23,120 bases of DNA from CAKVLS01 sp045638465 (GCA_045638465.1 JAZUBK010000037.1:1-23120), one strand, 5' to 3'. Shown: positions 14,985-22,467, counted from the first letter of the stretch. Program-made: numbers and translations. Notes: generated from the sequence alone by a model not told the origin.

Positions 14985-16783
14985 TAGTCAAGTTTAAGAA
15001 TGCTCATAAAAGCCTCGCTAGGAAGTTCTACCGAACCTACTTGACGCATTCTCTTTTTACCCTCCTTTTGTTTTTCAAGAAGCTTTCTCTTACGTGAGAT
15101 GTCGCCTCCGTAACATTTAGCCAAAACGTCTTTTCTCATCGCTCTTACGGTTTCTCTTGCGATAACCTTATTGCCAATACTTGCTTGAATTGGTATCTCA
15201 AAAAGTTGTCTTGGTATGATATCTTTTAGCTTTTCGGCGATTGATTTGCCCCTGCCATATGCTTTTTCTCTATGAACAATCAAACTTAGGGCGTCACATT
15301 TATCACCGTTTAGCAAAATATCCAATTTTACAAGGTCACTTTCCTCATAACCTTTCATCTCATAGTCTAGACTAGCATAGCCTCTACTACGTGATTTTAG
15401 ACCATCGAAGAAATCATATATTATTTCGTTAAGTGGCATATCATATTTCATAACCACTCTATTTTTATCCAAATATTGCATATCTAGGTAAATACCACGC
15501 TTATTTTGGCATAGTTCCATAATAGAACCTACATATTCTGGTGGTGTATAGATATTTACACTAGTTACTGGCTCTTTGATGCAACTTATCTCAGTAGTTG
15601 GAGGCAAATTGCTTGGGTTTGATATCTCTATTACTTCGCCTGATGTTTTTGTAACCAAATATGAAACTCCAGGAGCTGTAGTTATGATATCTAGGTTAAA
15701 CTCTCTTTCTAAACGCTCTGTAATAATCTCCATATGAAGTAGCCCTAAAAATCCACATCTAAAGCCAAAGCCTAGTGCTTGGGATACTTCTGGTTGATAA
15801 TCTAACGACGCGTCGTTTAGTTTTAGTTTTTCTAAAGCATCTTTTAAGTCATCATATTTTGAGCCGTCCGCCAAAAAGATACCACAATAAACCATAGGTT
15901 TTACATCTTTGTATCCTGCAAGAGGCTCTGTTGCTGGGTTTGTAGCAAGAGTAATTGTATCACCTACCTTAGTATCTGATACGGTCTTGATACTAGCGGC
16001 GATATAACCTACATCTCCAGCTCTCAATATATCAGTTGGTTTTGGCGCTGGGCAAAAAACACCGACTTCGGTAACATCAAACTCTTTATTTGTTTTGAAC
16101 ATTTTGATTTTTTGACCCGCTTTGACACTTCCGTCTACTATACGAACCATACTAACGGCACCTTTGTAACTATCGTAATAGCTATCAAAGATAAGTGCTT
16201 TAAGTGGTTTTTCCTCATCTCCATTTGGAGCGGGTACTTTGTCTATAATAGCGGTCAAAACTTTACCAATGTTAAGACCTTCTTTTGCAGATACTAGTGG
16301 AGCATCAGTACAATCAATACCGATGATATCTTCTATTTGTTTTTTTACTCCTTCTACATCTGCACTTGGAAGATCGACTTTGTTTATAACAGGTATAATC
16401 TCAAGGTCGTTTTCTACCGCAAGATATACGTTGGCTACGGTTTGGGCCTCTACACCTTGGGTGGCATCAACTACCAAAATTGCTCCTTCACATGCAGCAA
16501 GTGAACGTGATACTTCGTAAGTAAAGTCTACGTGTCCTGGGGTGTCAATCAAGTTTAGGATATACTCTTCGTCCTTTTCGGTATAGAACATACGTGTTGG
16601 GGTAAGTTTGATTGTTATACCTCTTTCCTTTTCGATATCCATACTATCAAGCACTTGAGAAGTCAAATCTCTTTTTGACAAGGTGCCAGTCATTTCTATT
16701 AATCTATCAGCCAAGGTACTTTTGCCATGGTCTATGTGAGCTATAATACAAAAGTTCCTTATATTTTTTTGTCTGTCTTGCAT
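14984..16783 (-). CDS. lepA: Elongation factor 4 (LepA)
   Basis: Translational GTPase implicated in 30S maturation, initiation and back-translocation under ionic stress. The 599 residues have the P-loop AHIDHGKST (15-23), switch II DTPGHVDF, NKVD and SAKEG in the G domain. Domains II, III and V follow, then the LepA-specific C-terminal domain (PRQLFEIPIQASIGNKVIARE in sections; DVLAKCYGGDISRKRKLLEKQKEGKKRM). The length is normal. The ATG at 16783 has GGAG seven to eight bases upstream. It is first in lepA-hemW, with a promoter at 16807-16835 whose -35 overlaps an inverted repeat. Confidence 0.97.
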   Translation of the reverse strand: MQDRQKNIRNFCIIAHIDHGKSTLADRLIEMTGTLSKRDLTSQVLDSMDIEKERGITIKLTPTRMFYTEKDEEYILNLIDTPGHVDFTYEVSRSLAACEGAILVVDATQGVEAQTVANVYLAVENDLEIIPVINKVDLPSADVEGVKKQIEDIIGIDCTDAPLVSAKEGLNIGKVLTAIIDKVPAPNGDEEKPLKALIFDSYYDSYKGAVSMVRIVDGSVKAGQKIKMFKTNKEFDVTEVGVFCPAPKPTDILRAGDVGYIAASIKTVSDTKVGDTITLATNPATEPLAGYKDVKPMVYCGIFLADGSKYDDLKDALEKLKLNDASLDYQPEVSQALGFGFRCGFLGLLHMEIITERLEREFNLDIITTAPGVSYLVTKTSGEVIEISNPSNLPPTTEISCIKEPVTSVNIYTPPEYVGSIMELCQNKRGIYLDMQYLDKNRVVMKYDMPLNEIIYDFFDGLKSRSRGYASLDYEMKGYEESDLVKLDILLNGDKCDALSLIVHREKAYGRGKSIAEKLKDIIPRQLFEIPIQASIGNKVIARETVRAMRKDVLAKCYGGDISRKRKLLEKQKEGKKRMRQVGSVELPSEAFMSILKLD

Positions 16784-16806
16784 AAAATCTCCAATATAAT
16801 ATATTT

Positions 16807-16835
16807 ATTATAATAAACTTATCTGTATTTAGCAA
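16807..16835 (-). promoter_or_regulatory. lepA promoter
   Basis: On the minus strand, TTGCTA (16830-16835), a 17-base spacer and TATAAT (16807-16812). The -35 overlaps the inverted repeat at 16832-16857. Confidence 0.6.
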
Positions 16836-16857
16836 CAAAAAATCAACCTTTTGTTGC
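16832..16857. repeat. 9-bp inverted repeat at the lepA -35
   Basis: GCAACAAAA and TTTTGTTGC, perfect arms separated by eight bases. It overlaps the proposed lepA -35, so it could be an operator. There is no T-run to make it a terminator. Confidence 0.5.
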
Positions 16858-16908
16858 ACTATATTTTTGTAAAATATTGCAAAAGTGCGTGTAAAATCTT
16901 ATTTTTTC

Positions 16909-16920
16909 GACCAAACGGTC
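16909..16920. promoter_or_regulatory. Short dyad GACC-N4-GGTC
   Basis: Four-bp arms around AAAC. Short and possibly chance, but its GACC/GGTC arms recall TetR-family half-sites and it lies near two better dyads. Confidence 0.25.
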
Positions 16921-16970
16921 ACAATAATATTGACTTTAGAAACTACCCAACACAAAACAAAATTTAACCT

Positions 16971-16991
16971 ATGTAAACTGGCAGTTTACAT
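16971..16991. promoter_or_regulatory. Perfect 21-bp palindrome, TetR-type operator candidate
   Basis: Arms ATGTAAACTG (16971-16980) and CAGTTTACAT (16982-16991) around a single G. A perfect 10-bp dyad with GTAAACTG/CAGTTTAC arms is typical of operators of dimeric helix-turn-helix repressors, TetR family in particular. No regulator gene is adjacent in this window. Confidence 0.65.
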
Positions 16992-17026
16992 CAAAAAATA
17001 TTTTTTATGCTTTTACAAAAAAGTAG

Positions 17027-17040
17027 CCTAATTTGTTAGG
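17027..17040. repeat. Weak dyad CCTAA-N4-TTAGG
   Basis: Five-bp arms around TTTG, in the expected -35 region of the GDPD promoter. It may be chance. Confidence 0.25.
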
Positions 17041-17056
17041 ATTTCGTAAGTTTTTG

Positions 17057-17065
17057 TGTTAAAAT
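17057..17065 (+). promoter_or_regulatory. Candidate extended -10 of the GDPD gene
   Basis: TGT directly before TAAAAT (17060-17065). There is no convincing -35 at 16-18 bases. The predicted start near 17072 would put the operator at 17085-17100 just downstream. Confidence 0.4.
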
Positions 17066-17084
17066 GAAATATCAAAAGTAAATA

Positions 17085-17100
17085 AACCGACTGGTCGGTT
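17085..17100. promoter_or_regulatory. 16-bp palindrome before the GDPD gene, TetR-type operator candidate
   Basis: AACCGAC-TG-GTCGGTT, perfect 7-bp arms. ACCGAC/GTCGGT arms with a two-base centre match the style of TetR/AcrR operators. It ends 18 bases before the GDPD ATG and overlaps the expected leader, where a bound repressor would block elongation. Confidence 0.65.
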
Positions 17101-17118
17101 GGATATATGGAGTATTAA

Positions 17119-17850
17119 ATGGAAATATTTGAAAGTTGGATTGTCAACAGATATATAGCGCACAAAGGCCTTCACAACGAAGACTGCGCAGAAAACAGTT
17201 TGTCTGCTATCGAAAACGCAATAGCAAATGGCTATGCTATCGAAATAGACGTAAGAGAGATTGGCGACGGTACACCTGTTGTTTTTTGTGATGACACTTT
17301 AAAAAGAATGACAGGCATGGACGGATATGTTAGAAACATACCCTCAAAAGATAGCCTAAAAAAATATAAACTAAAAAATACAAAAGATACTATCCCTACT
17401 CTAAGACAAGTTTTGAAAGTAGTTGCTGGTAGAGTTCCTCTACTTATCGAAATCAAAAACTATGGCAAAGTAGGCGTTTTGGAAGAGGCTGTTTTGGAAG
17501 AGCTAAAAAAATACAATGGTGAGGTTGCTATACAATCTTTCAACCCATATGTACTTGAGTGGTTCAAAAAAAGCGCTCCTGAAATTTTGAGAGGTCAACT
17601 AGCATCTAAGTTCGTTGGCGAAAGAATTGGTTTTTTCAAAAAAATAATTTTGAGTCGCATGTGTTTAAACAAAAAAGTATCTGAGCCTCACTTTATCTCA
17701 TACAAGCACGATGAGATTTCTAGAGTTTGCGCAACAAAATACAAACACCTTCCTTTAGTTGCTTGGGTTATTCGTAGCCAACAAGAATATATGAACGTTG
17801 TAAAAAAATGCGACAACATTATCTTTGAAGGTTTTGTTCCAAAAATTTAG
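17119..17850 (+). CDS. Glycerophosphodiester phosphodiesterase family protein
   Basis: Expected role: hydrolysis of glycerophosphodiesters from phospholipid or lipoteichoic acid turnover to glycerol-3-phosphate and an alcohol. The 243 residues form a TIM barrel with IAHKGLHN (His15, canonical HRG), AENSLSAI (25-32), AIEIDVRE (metal ligands Glu42 and Asp44), PVVFCDDTLKRMTG (53-66), IPTLRQVL, LLIEIK and IQSFNP. Position 57 is Cys where the family has the second catalytic His (HD motif), and codon TGT is clear. The protein may therefore be inactive or altered. There is no signal peptide, so it is cytosolic. The ATG at 17119 has TGGAG seven bases upstream. The leader carries a TetR-type palindrome. 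It is monocistronic, with a terminator at 17860-17884. Confidence 0.9.
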   Translation: MEIFESWIVNRYIAHKGLHNEDCAENSLSAIENAIANGYAIEIDVREIGDGTPVVFCDDTLKRMTGMDGYVRNIPSKDSLKKYKLKNTKDTIPTLRQVLKVVAGRVPLLIEIKNYGKVGVLEEAVLEELKKYNGEVAIQSFNPYVLEWFKKSAPEILRGQLASKFVGERIGFFKKIILSRMCLNKKVSEPHFISYKHDEISRVCATKYKHLPLVAWVIRSQQEYMNVVKKCDNIIFEGFVPKI

Positions 17851-17859
17851 ATTTATTTT

Positions 17860-17884
17860 ACCCTCATTATTTGAGGGTTTTTTT
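17860..17884 (+). terminator. GDPD gene terminator
   Basis: ACCCTCA (17860-17866), five-base loop, TGAGGGT (17872-17878), then a run of T, ten bases after the stop codon. Confidence 0.88.
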
Positions 17885-17892
17885 ATTTGAGA

Positions 17893-17921
17893 TTGACCTT
17901 ACTAATTAGTTGTGTTAATAT
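17893..17921 (+). promoter_or_regulatory. NUDIX gene promoter
   Basis: TTGACC (17893-17898), a 17-base spacer and TAATAT (17916-17921). The leader to the ATG at 17954 is about 26 bases. Confidence 0.65.
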
Positions 17922-17953
17922 ATAGACGATATAAATATTATAGGAGATACATT

Positions 17954-18508
17954 ATGTACAAAGGCGACAGCAAAAAAGGTGAAATAGAACTTACAAAAGA
18001 AGTCAAAGTTTTTGAAAATAGATTTTGTGAGTTTTTTAATGATGAGGTTTTATTTCCAAGTGGTGCTAATGGTAATTTCCTAAGACTTGCCATGAGAGGA
18101 AAGTTTAGTGTGGCGGTACTTCCTATAACAAAAGATGGCGAAATGGTATTTATCAAAACATTTAGACACTCCGCTCGTGGCTGGGGCTACGAAGTGCCAA
18201 AAGGATATGGCGCAGAAAACCAAGACCACATAGAGTGTGCACTAAAAGAGCTAAAAGAAGAAACTGGCTACATATCTTCTAACCTTATAGATATCGGCAC
18301 TTATCATGAGGCTCCTTCTACTCTAATGTATGGACTACACTGTTATATAGCCCTTGACTGCGAAAAAGTATCTGATCTTGACCTTGAAGAATCTGAGGTT
18401 ATCTCAGGAACTATAAAAGTTTCTTCACTTGAAGATTTGCCAAAGGCTGATTTTAAAGACGCAATAACTGAGATGCTTGTAGCAAAATACCTTACTATGA
18501 AAAAGTAA
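17954..18508 (+). CDS. NUDIX hydrolase, ADP-ribose pyrophosphatase type
   Basis: Probably hydrolyses ADP-ribose or a related nucleoside diphosphate-X compound to AMP and a phosphorylated product, a housecleaning role. The 184 residues have the subfamily layout: an N-terminal beta region, VAVLPITKDGEMVFIKTFRH (53-72), WGYEVPKGYG (77-86), and the NUDIX helix at about 84-106 ending LKELKEETGY. The metal-binding EExG core is intact. The first Glu of the box is Gln and the usual Arg before Glu is Lys, both modest departures. I start at the ATG at 17954, which has AGGAG seven bases upstream. The frame opens at 17912, but that codon overlaps the promoter -10 region. It has its own promoter and is not clearly in an operon with the GDPD gene. 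Confidence 0.92.
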   Translation: MYKGDSKKGEIELTKEVKVFENRFCEFFNDEVLFPSGANGNFLRLAMRGKFSVAVLPITKDGEMVFIKTFRHSARGWGYEVPKGYGAENQDHIECALKELKEETGYISSNLIDIGTYHEAPSTLMYGLHCYIALDCEKVSDLDLEESEVISGTIKVSSLEDLPKADFKDAITEMLVAKYLTMKK

Positions 18509-18516
18509 AAATATAT

Positions 18517-18557
18517 AAAAAAAACCACCAACCGAACTTAGTTGGTGGTAATTTTTT
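18517..18557. terminator. Bidirectional terminator between NUDIX and rubrerythrin genes
   Basis: A 9-bp stem (ACCACCAAC at 18524-18532 with GTTGGTGGT at 18541-18549), an eight-base loop, A-run on the left and T-run on the right. It serves both convergent genes. Confidence 0.92.
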
Positions 18558-18565
18558 ATTTATGA

Positions 18566-19099
18566 CTATTTAATTGGTGTCAAAACTTGGAAGTATGCTT
18601 GTTTGTGTGCACATACTGGGCAAACTACAGGTGCTTCTTCAGCTTTTACTCTGTGACCACAATTACGGCATTCCCACATAACAGGAGTTACTTTTTTGAA
18701 TACTTTGCCTTCTTGAACGTTTTTAAGCAAAGCTTCATATCTCTTTTGGTGTGATTTTTCGATAGCAGCTACGCCTTCGAACAATGTTGCGATTTCTTCA
18801 AAGCCTTCTTCTCTAGCTTTTTTAGCAAATCTTTTGTACATTTTTGTCCATTCATAGTTTTCGCCATCAGCAGCAGCTCTTAGGTTTTCTTCAGTATTTC
18901 CTAGACCTACAGCTAGTTTGTACCACATTTTTGCGTGTTCTTTTTCGTTGTCAGCTGTTTGGCTGAAGATTTCTGCTATTTGTTCATAGCCTTCTTTTTT
19001 AGCTACACTTGCAAAATAAGTGTATTTATTTCTTGCTTCAGACTCACCAGCAAATGCTTTCATTAAATTTTTCTCTGTTTGTGAACCTTTCAATTCCAT
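18566..19099 (-). CDS. Rubrerythrin
   Basis: Non-heme di-iron peroxidase of anaerobes that reduces hydrogen peroxide, using electrons passed through its rubredoxin-like centre. The 177 residues have an N-terminal four-helix ferritin-like domain with the iron ligands in GESEARNKY (18-26), NEKEHAKMW (51-59) and EKSHQKRY (113-120). The C-terminal rubredoxin-type iron site is CRNCGH and CPVCAH. The length is near the usual value. The ATG at 19099 has AAGGAG upstream. It has its own near-consensus promoter (19135-19163) and terminator, so it is a single-gene unit. It indicates a strict or oxygen-sensitive anaerobic lifestyle. Confidence 0.96.
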   Translation of the reverse strand: MELKGSQTEKNLMKAFAGESEARNKYTYFASVAKKEGYEQIAEIFSQTADNEKEHAKMWYKLAVGLGNTEENLRAAADGENYEWTKMYKRFAKKAREEGFEEIATLFEGVAAIEKSHQKRYEALLKNVQEGKVFKKVTPVMWECRNCGHRVKAEEAPVVCPVCAHKQAYFQVLTPIK

Positions 19100-19134
19100 T
19101 GTTTTTCTCCTTAAATGTATTTTTTACATAGTCT

Positions 19135-19163
19135 ATTATAAGTATTTTTGCAATTTCTGGCAA
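19135..19163 (-). promoter_or_regulatory. Rubrerythrin promoter
   Basis: On the minus strand, TTGCCA (19158-19163), a 17-base spacer and a perfect TATAAT (19135-19140). I see no PerR-box-like dyad around it. Confidence 0.75.
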
Positions 19164-19190
19164 CTAAATTAACCTTTTTTGTACAGGTTT

Positions 19191-20465
19191 TTAAACTTTT
19201 TTCTTACGAACCATATTTTTTTCTTTTCCGTTATTGCTTGGAACGTAATAAACCCTATCTTTTAGTTTGTTTGGCATATATTGTTGTTTTACATATCCAC
19301 CATAATTGTGAGGATATTTATATGTACTAGTTCCATCAGGATTGGTTGATGGGTGGTTTTTTAGGCAATTTAATATATTATCATCTTTTACTTTTTCTGC
19401 GTCTTCTCTTGCTTTTGACATGGCCATATAGACAGAATTTGACTTTTCGGCTTCACAGGCATAAACAATTGCGTGAGATAGGTTTAGCATACACTCTGGA
19501 TAGCCAAGTTTTTCGCAAGAATACATTGCGGTTGCCGCAAGTAATAGTGCGTTGCTATCTGCCATACCTATATCTTCGCTACAATGTGCCATAAGTCGTC
19601 TTGCAATAATTCTAGGGTCGATACCCGCAAGAATTAACCTTTGACAATAGTATAAAGCCGCCTCAGTATCACTACCCCTTATGCTTTTACAAAAAGCACT
19701 AAGAATATCATAATACATATCTTCATCTAAAGATAAAGCTTTCTTTTGAATACTTTGTTCGGCAATTTCTTTTGTAATAATTATCTTTTTGTCTTTGCCA
19801 AGGTTAGTTGTAGTAACGGCTAGTTCTAGGGCGTTTAGCGCTTGTCTACAATCTCCTGCACACGCATATGCAAAGTGTTTATAGGCATCTTCTTCTACAA
19901 CAACTGGCAAATTTCCAATTCCACGTTCTTTATCATCGGTAGCCCTTTTCAAAAGTTTGATAATATCACTATCCAAAACGCTTTTAAACTCAAAAACCCT
20001 ACACCTTGAAACAATCGCTCGTGTCATAGAAGTAAATGGATTTTCGGTGGTAGAACCAATAAAAATAATTGAGCCATCTTCGACCGCCTGAAGTACGCAG
20101 TCACTTTGAGCTTTACTCCATCTGTGGCACTCGTCTAGTAAAAGGTAAGTTCTTTTGCCATATAGTTCAAAATCTTGTTTTGCCTTATCTATAATTGCTT
20201 TTGCATCGGCAACACCGCTAGAAACTGCGTTTAGTTTACGAAACTCACCTTTACAAGTATTCGCTATAATATTGGCAAGAGTTGTTTTACCTGTCCCTGG
20301 AGGACCATAAAAAATACAGCTGCCCAAAACACCAGCTCTAATAGCTCTATCTAGTAATTGATTTTTGCCTACGATATGTTGTTGGCCGACAAACTCATCT
20401 AAGTTTGTTGGTCTCATTCTTTCGGCTAGGGGCTTTTTTGCAAAGCCATCTGTTAAATTGTCCAT
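19191..20465 (-). CDS. rarA: Replication-associated recombination protein RarA (MgsA/WRNIP1 family)
   Basis: AAA+ ATPase of the clamp-loader clade that acts at stalled replication forks. The 424 residues have an N-terminal PLAERMRPTNLDEFVGQ (11-28), Walker A GPPGTGKT (54-61), Walker B LLLDECHRW (108-116), sensor 1 IGSTTENP, sensor 2 GDCRQALNALELA and the C-terminal tetramerisation domain (GIDPRIIARRLMAHCSEDIGMAD, LSHAIVYACEAEKSN in sections). Walker B reads DECH where RarA normally has DEIH. A Lys-rich tail (KEKNMVRKKKV) closes the protein. The ATG at 20465 has GAGGA upstream. It follows the 491-residue gene by 33 bases but has its own strong promoter. Confidence 0.95.
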   Translation of the reverse strand: MDNLTDGFAKKPLAERMRPTNLDEFVGQQHIVGKNQLLDRAIRAGVLGSCIFYGPPGTGKTTLANIIANTCKGEFRKLNAVSSGVADAKAIIDKAKQDFELYGKRTYLLLDECHRWSKAQSDCVLQAVEDGSIIFIGSTTENPFTSMTRAIVSRCRVFEFKSVLDSDIIKLLKRATDDKERGIGNLPVVVEEDAYKHFAYACAGDCRQALNALELAVTTTNLGKDKKIIITKEIAEQSIQKKALSLDEDMYYDILSAFCKSIRGSDTEAALYYCQRLILAGIDPRIIARRLMAHCSEDIGMADSNALLLAATAMYSCEKLGYPECMLNLSHAIVYACEAEKSNSVYMAMSKAREDAEKVKDDNILNCLKNHPSTNPDGTSTYKYPHNYGGYVKQQYMPNKLKDRVYYVPSNNGKEKNMVRKKKV

Positions 20466-20482
20466 AATATCCTCGCAAAGAT

Positions 20483-20511
20483 ATTATAACAAACAACTTT
20501 ACATTTGTAAA
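20483..20511 (-). promoter_or_regulatory. rarA promoter
   Basis: On the minus strand, TTTACA (20506-20511), a 17-base spacer and a perfect TATAAT (20483-20488). The -35 lies within the last codons of the upstream gene. Confidence 0.7.
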
Positions 20512-21974
20512 ATTAAAGTTTTAGATAACTTATCATAAGGCAAATAATTTGTACCAGTATACTCGACACCCCCTATCTTATAGGTCATAGGGTCTAAGTT
20601 TTTGTTTTTTATATCTATAGAAAAAACTTCATTTTGCTTTTTGAAAGTAACTTTGCTGTCGATTAACTTTTCTTTCTTTGACGATAAATAAACTCCCTTT
20701 TTGCCAAATTCAACCCCATAGTAAGTTTTTAGGATATCAAAATACTTTAGGATAAGTTTTGATAATTTATCAGTGCCAAAAGTAAATTCTCTGCTCAAAA
20801 AAGCAAAAGCCTTGAAAGAGTCATTTGCTCTAAACTCATCAGACAAAGCAAGTTTGATTATCTGATTGGGCAGGGTTATATTTACCATTTCGTCCAAAAC
20901 AACATTAGAACTTTTTACAGATATTTTTGGCAAATTGTTAAGCAAAGTTTGGCTTTTGATAAAGGCTCTTTCGCACTCCAAAATAGACTCCATATTTTGT
21001 CTTTGGCAGGACCTTGTTATATAAATAAATTGGGCGTCTACAACAAATGAAAAATATATGCCTTTTTTGTTAAAAATAGCCTTTGAAAATATCGGCCTAT
21101 TACTAGAGAAAAAGATTTGCTCTCCACTATCAAAATTAGTTAGTTTAATATAAAACCCATGAACATCTACACTAAAATATTTTATATTATCCAAAGGCAA
21201 AAACTTTGTTACAATTTCTTTTCCCTCTGCCTTTGAAAAGTCAAGTCTTGTAATATACGTGTCTGTTATATAATTATATGTTTGATTTTTTGTAACCTCA
21301 AAATTGCATAGTACCCACCTTTGTTTCTGGCTAGTTTGCATAGTACTATTCATATTGATAGTATAAGGTATGTTTTTACGACTTTTTATGCAATATTCTG
21401 CAATATTACCCCTATTTACATTAATTTTTACACCACAATAGTAATTTATATTGAGCATATTTAGTAGTTGAGTTTGCATAGTACTTAGGTCATTTTTGAC
21501 AAAAAGCCTTGTTGGGCTAACCTCAAAGTCAAGTTTTGCAAGACAGTGCTTTAAGTTATACACCCTTTTTGGATCACATGAGGTTATTACAACTAAATTA
21601 ACATAAGTACCGTTTTTTTCTAAAGTTTTTAAAAAAGAAATTTCTTTATATACATTAGAAATTATACTATTATTTGTAACCTCTAAAACATAGGTCGGAA
21701 AATCAAAATTAAGTGTCAACGGACTCAATATTTCTTTAGCCTTTTTTAGGTCAAAATCATCTGAAAGTCTTGGGCAATTTTCGTTTATATTTTGAACAAT
21801 TTTTAGTCGCATCGGGTCTGAAATTATTAGCCTATTTAAAGTCGATTTTGACACTTTCAATTTACTCTTTACAAAGGTGATGTTAGCCTGTAAAAGTTTG
21901 CTCAAAATTATAAACAAAGCATAAGAAATTGATGATATAAAAAGCGAAATTAAAACAATATAAAAAATAACCAT
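20499..21974 (-). CDS. Membrane-anchored protein, possible shortened relative of GH94/cyclic beta-glucan synthase
   Basis: Unassigned with certainty. The 491 residues begin with one membrane helix (2-27), and the rest has no further helix and no classical catalytic motif. By eye, four segments follow the order of cyclic beta-1,2-glucan synthase/GH94 proteins: 84-130 (DFPTYVLEVTN, GTYVNLVVI, like the NPIVLLRI and GLAVDLVIL linker); 157-195 (LFVKNDL, NRGNIAEYC, like LRADLL and GSLAEQL); 349-397 (VVLDEMVNITLPNQ, AFAFLSRE, where the family has LD-LVN-WL-YQ and GFRDQLQD); and 444-491 (FSIDIKNKN, KIGGVEYTG, like the C-terminal beta domain). The glycosyltransferase domain, catalytic barrel and FRDQ Asp are missing. 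Full-length relatives are several times longer. The start has a weak ribosome site (AGGG). It could be a decayed gene, or a reduced protein with a new role. Confidence 0.6.
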   Translation of the reverse strand: MVIFYIVLISLFISSISYALFIILSKLLQANITFVKSKLKVSKSTLNRLIISDPMRLKIVQNINENCPRLSDDFDLKKAKEILSPLTLNFDFPTYVLEVTNNSIISNVYKEISFLKTLEKNGTYVNLVVITSCDPKRVYNLKHCLAKLDFEVSPTRLFVKNDLSTMQTQLLNMLNINYYCGVKINVNRGNIAEYCIKSRKNIPYTINMNSTMQTSQKQRWVLCNFEVTKNQTYNYITDTYITRLDFSKAEGKEIVTKFLPLDNIKYFSVDVHGFYIKLTNFDSGEQIFFSSNRPIFSKAIFNKKGIYFSFVVDAQFIYITRSCQRQNMESILECERAFIKSQTLLNNLPKISVKSSNVVLDEMVNITLPNQIIKLALSDEFRANDSFKAFAFLSREFTFGTDKLSKLILKYFDILKTYYGVEFGKKGVYLSSKKEKLIDSKVTFKKQNEVFSIDIKNKNLDPMTYKIGGVEYTGTNYLPYDKLSKTLILQM

Positions 21975-22048
21975 ACCCTATTATTATCAATTATCATAAG
22001 TCATAAACTATAATTTTTAAATTAGCGTTATTCATTATATTTTTAGAT

Positions 22049-22080
22049 AAAAAAAAGAAGTGGATTGACACTTCTTTTTT
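22049..22080. terminator. rnpB terminator
   Basis: An A/T-closed stem with core GAAGTG (22057-22062) and CACTTC (22069-22074), a six-base loop, T-run on the minus strand (A-run at 22049-22056) and T-run on the other side. It follows the 3' end of the RNase P RNA. Confidence 0.88.
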
Positions 22081-22085
22081 TATAA

Positions 22086-22432
22086 AGTTAGAATAGTCTG
22101 TAAGCCGAGTTCTGTATTAAATGGTCATCTATCTAGGCTATATGTTACCATATAGCTCGAGCGATATTTTTAGAGATCAAGCGGACAACTTATGCGATCT
22201 CATTTAATCTTGCTTCAGGTGGGGTTTACAGGACTCTCCTTGTCGCCAAGAGGATGGTGAGCTCTTACCTCGCCTTTCCATCCTTACCAAGATTGCTCCT
22301 GGCGGTTTATTTCTGTTGCACTATCCTTGAAGTCACCTTCACTGGGAGTTACCCAGCACCCTGTCCTATGAAGCTCGGACTTTCCTCGTTGTAGGCATTA
22401 TACCTACCCCGCGACCATCTGGCTATCTAACT
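22086..22432 (-). ncRNA. rnpB: RNase P RNA
   Basis: Catalytic RNA that matures tRNA 5' ends, about 347 nt. On the minus strand it shows the conserved 5' P4 strand GAGGAAAGTCCGAGC (22373-22387) and the 3' partner ACAGAACTCGGCTTACAG (22098-22115). P1 pairs GTTAGATAG at the 5' end with CTATTCTAAC at the 3' end, with one bulge. Other familiar segments are GACAGGGTGCTGGGTAA near the middle and ACCGCCAGGAGCAA. The ends are set by the promoter start site and the P1 pairing, and should be right to within a few bases. It is an independent unit with a perfect promoter and strong terminator. Confidence 0.96.
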
Positions 22433-22438
22433 ATGCTT

Positions 22439-22467
22439 ATTATAGACATATATTATATTTTTGTCAA
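22439..22467 (-). promoter_or_regulatory. rnpB promoter, full consensus
   Basis: On the minus strand, TTGACA (22462-22467), exactly 17 bases, TATAAT (22439-22444), both hexamers perfect. The expected start is at 22432, one base before P1. Confidence 0.92.

Larger units (their letters stand above)
16784..17118. other. 335-base lepA/GDPD divergent intergenic region, rich in dyads
   Basis: I see no protein-coding gene or recognisable RNA here. It holds the lepA promoter, at least three clear inverted repeats (16832-16857, 16971-16991, 17085-17100) and two weaker ones (16909-16920 and 17027-17040), plus a candidate GDPD -10 box. The remainder is A/T-rich. The density of dyads suggests several repressors act here, or that a regulator gene has been lost. 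Confidence 0.75.

Noticed and set aside
16832..16857. The GCAACAAAA/TTTTGTTGC repeat as a terminator
   Set aside because: No T-run follows on either strand, the stem is A/T-rich and no gene ends nearby.
22086..22432. tmRNA or 6S RNA instead of RNase P RNA
   Set aside because: The conserved GAGGAAAGTCC and ACTCGGCTTACAG segments and P1 pairing are specific to RNase P RNA. No tRNA-like ends or tag frame are present.
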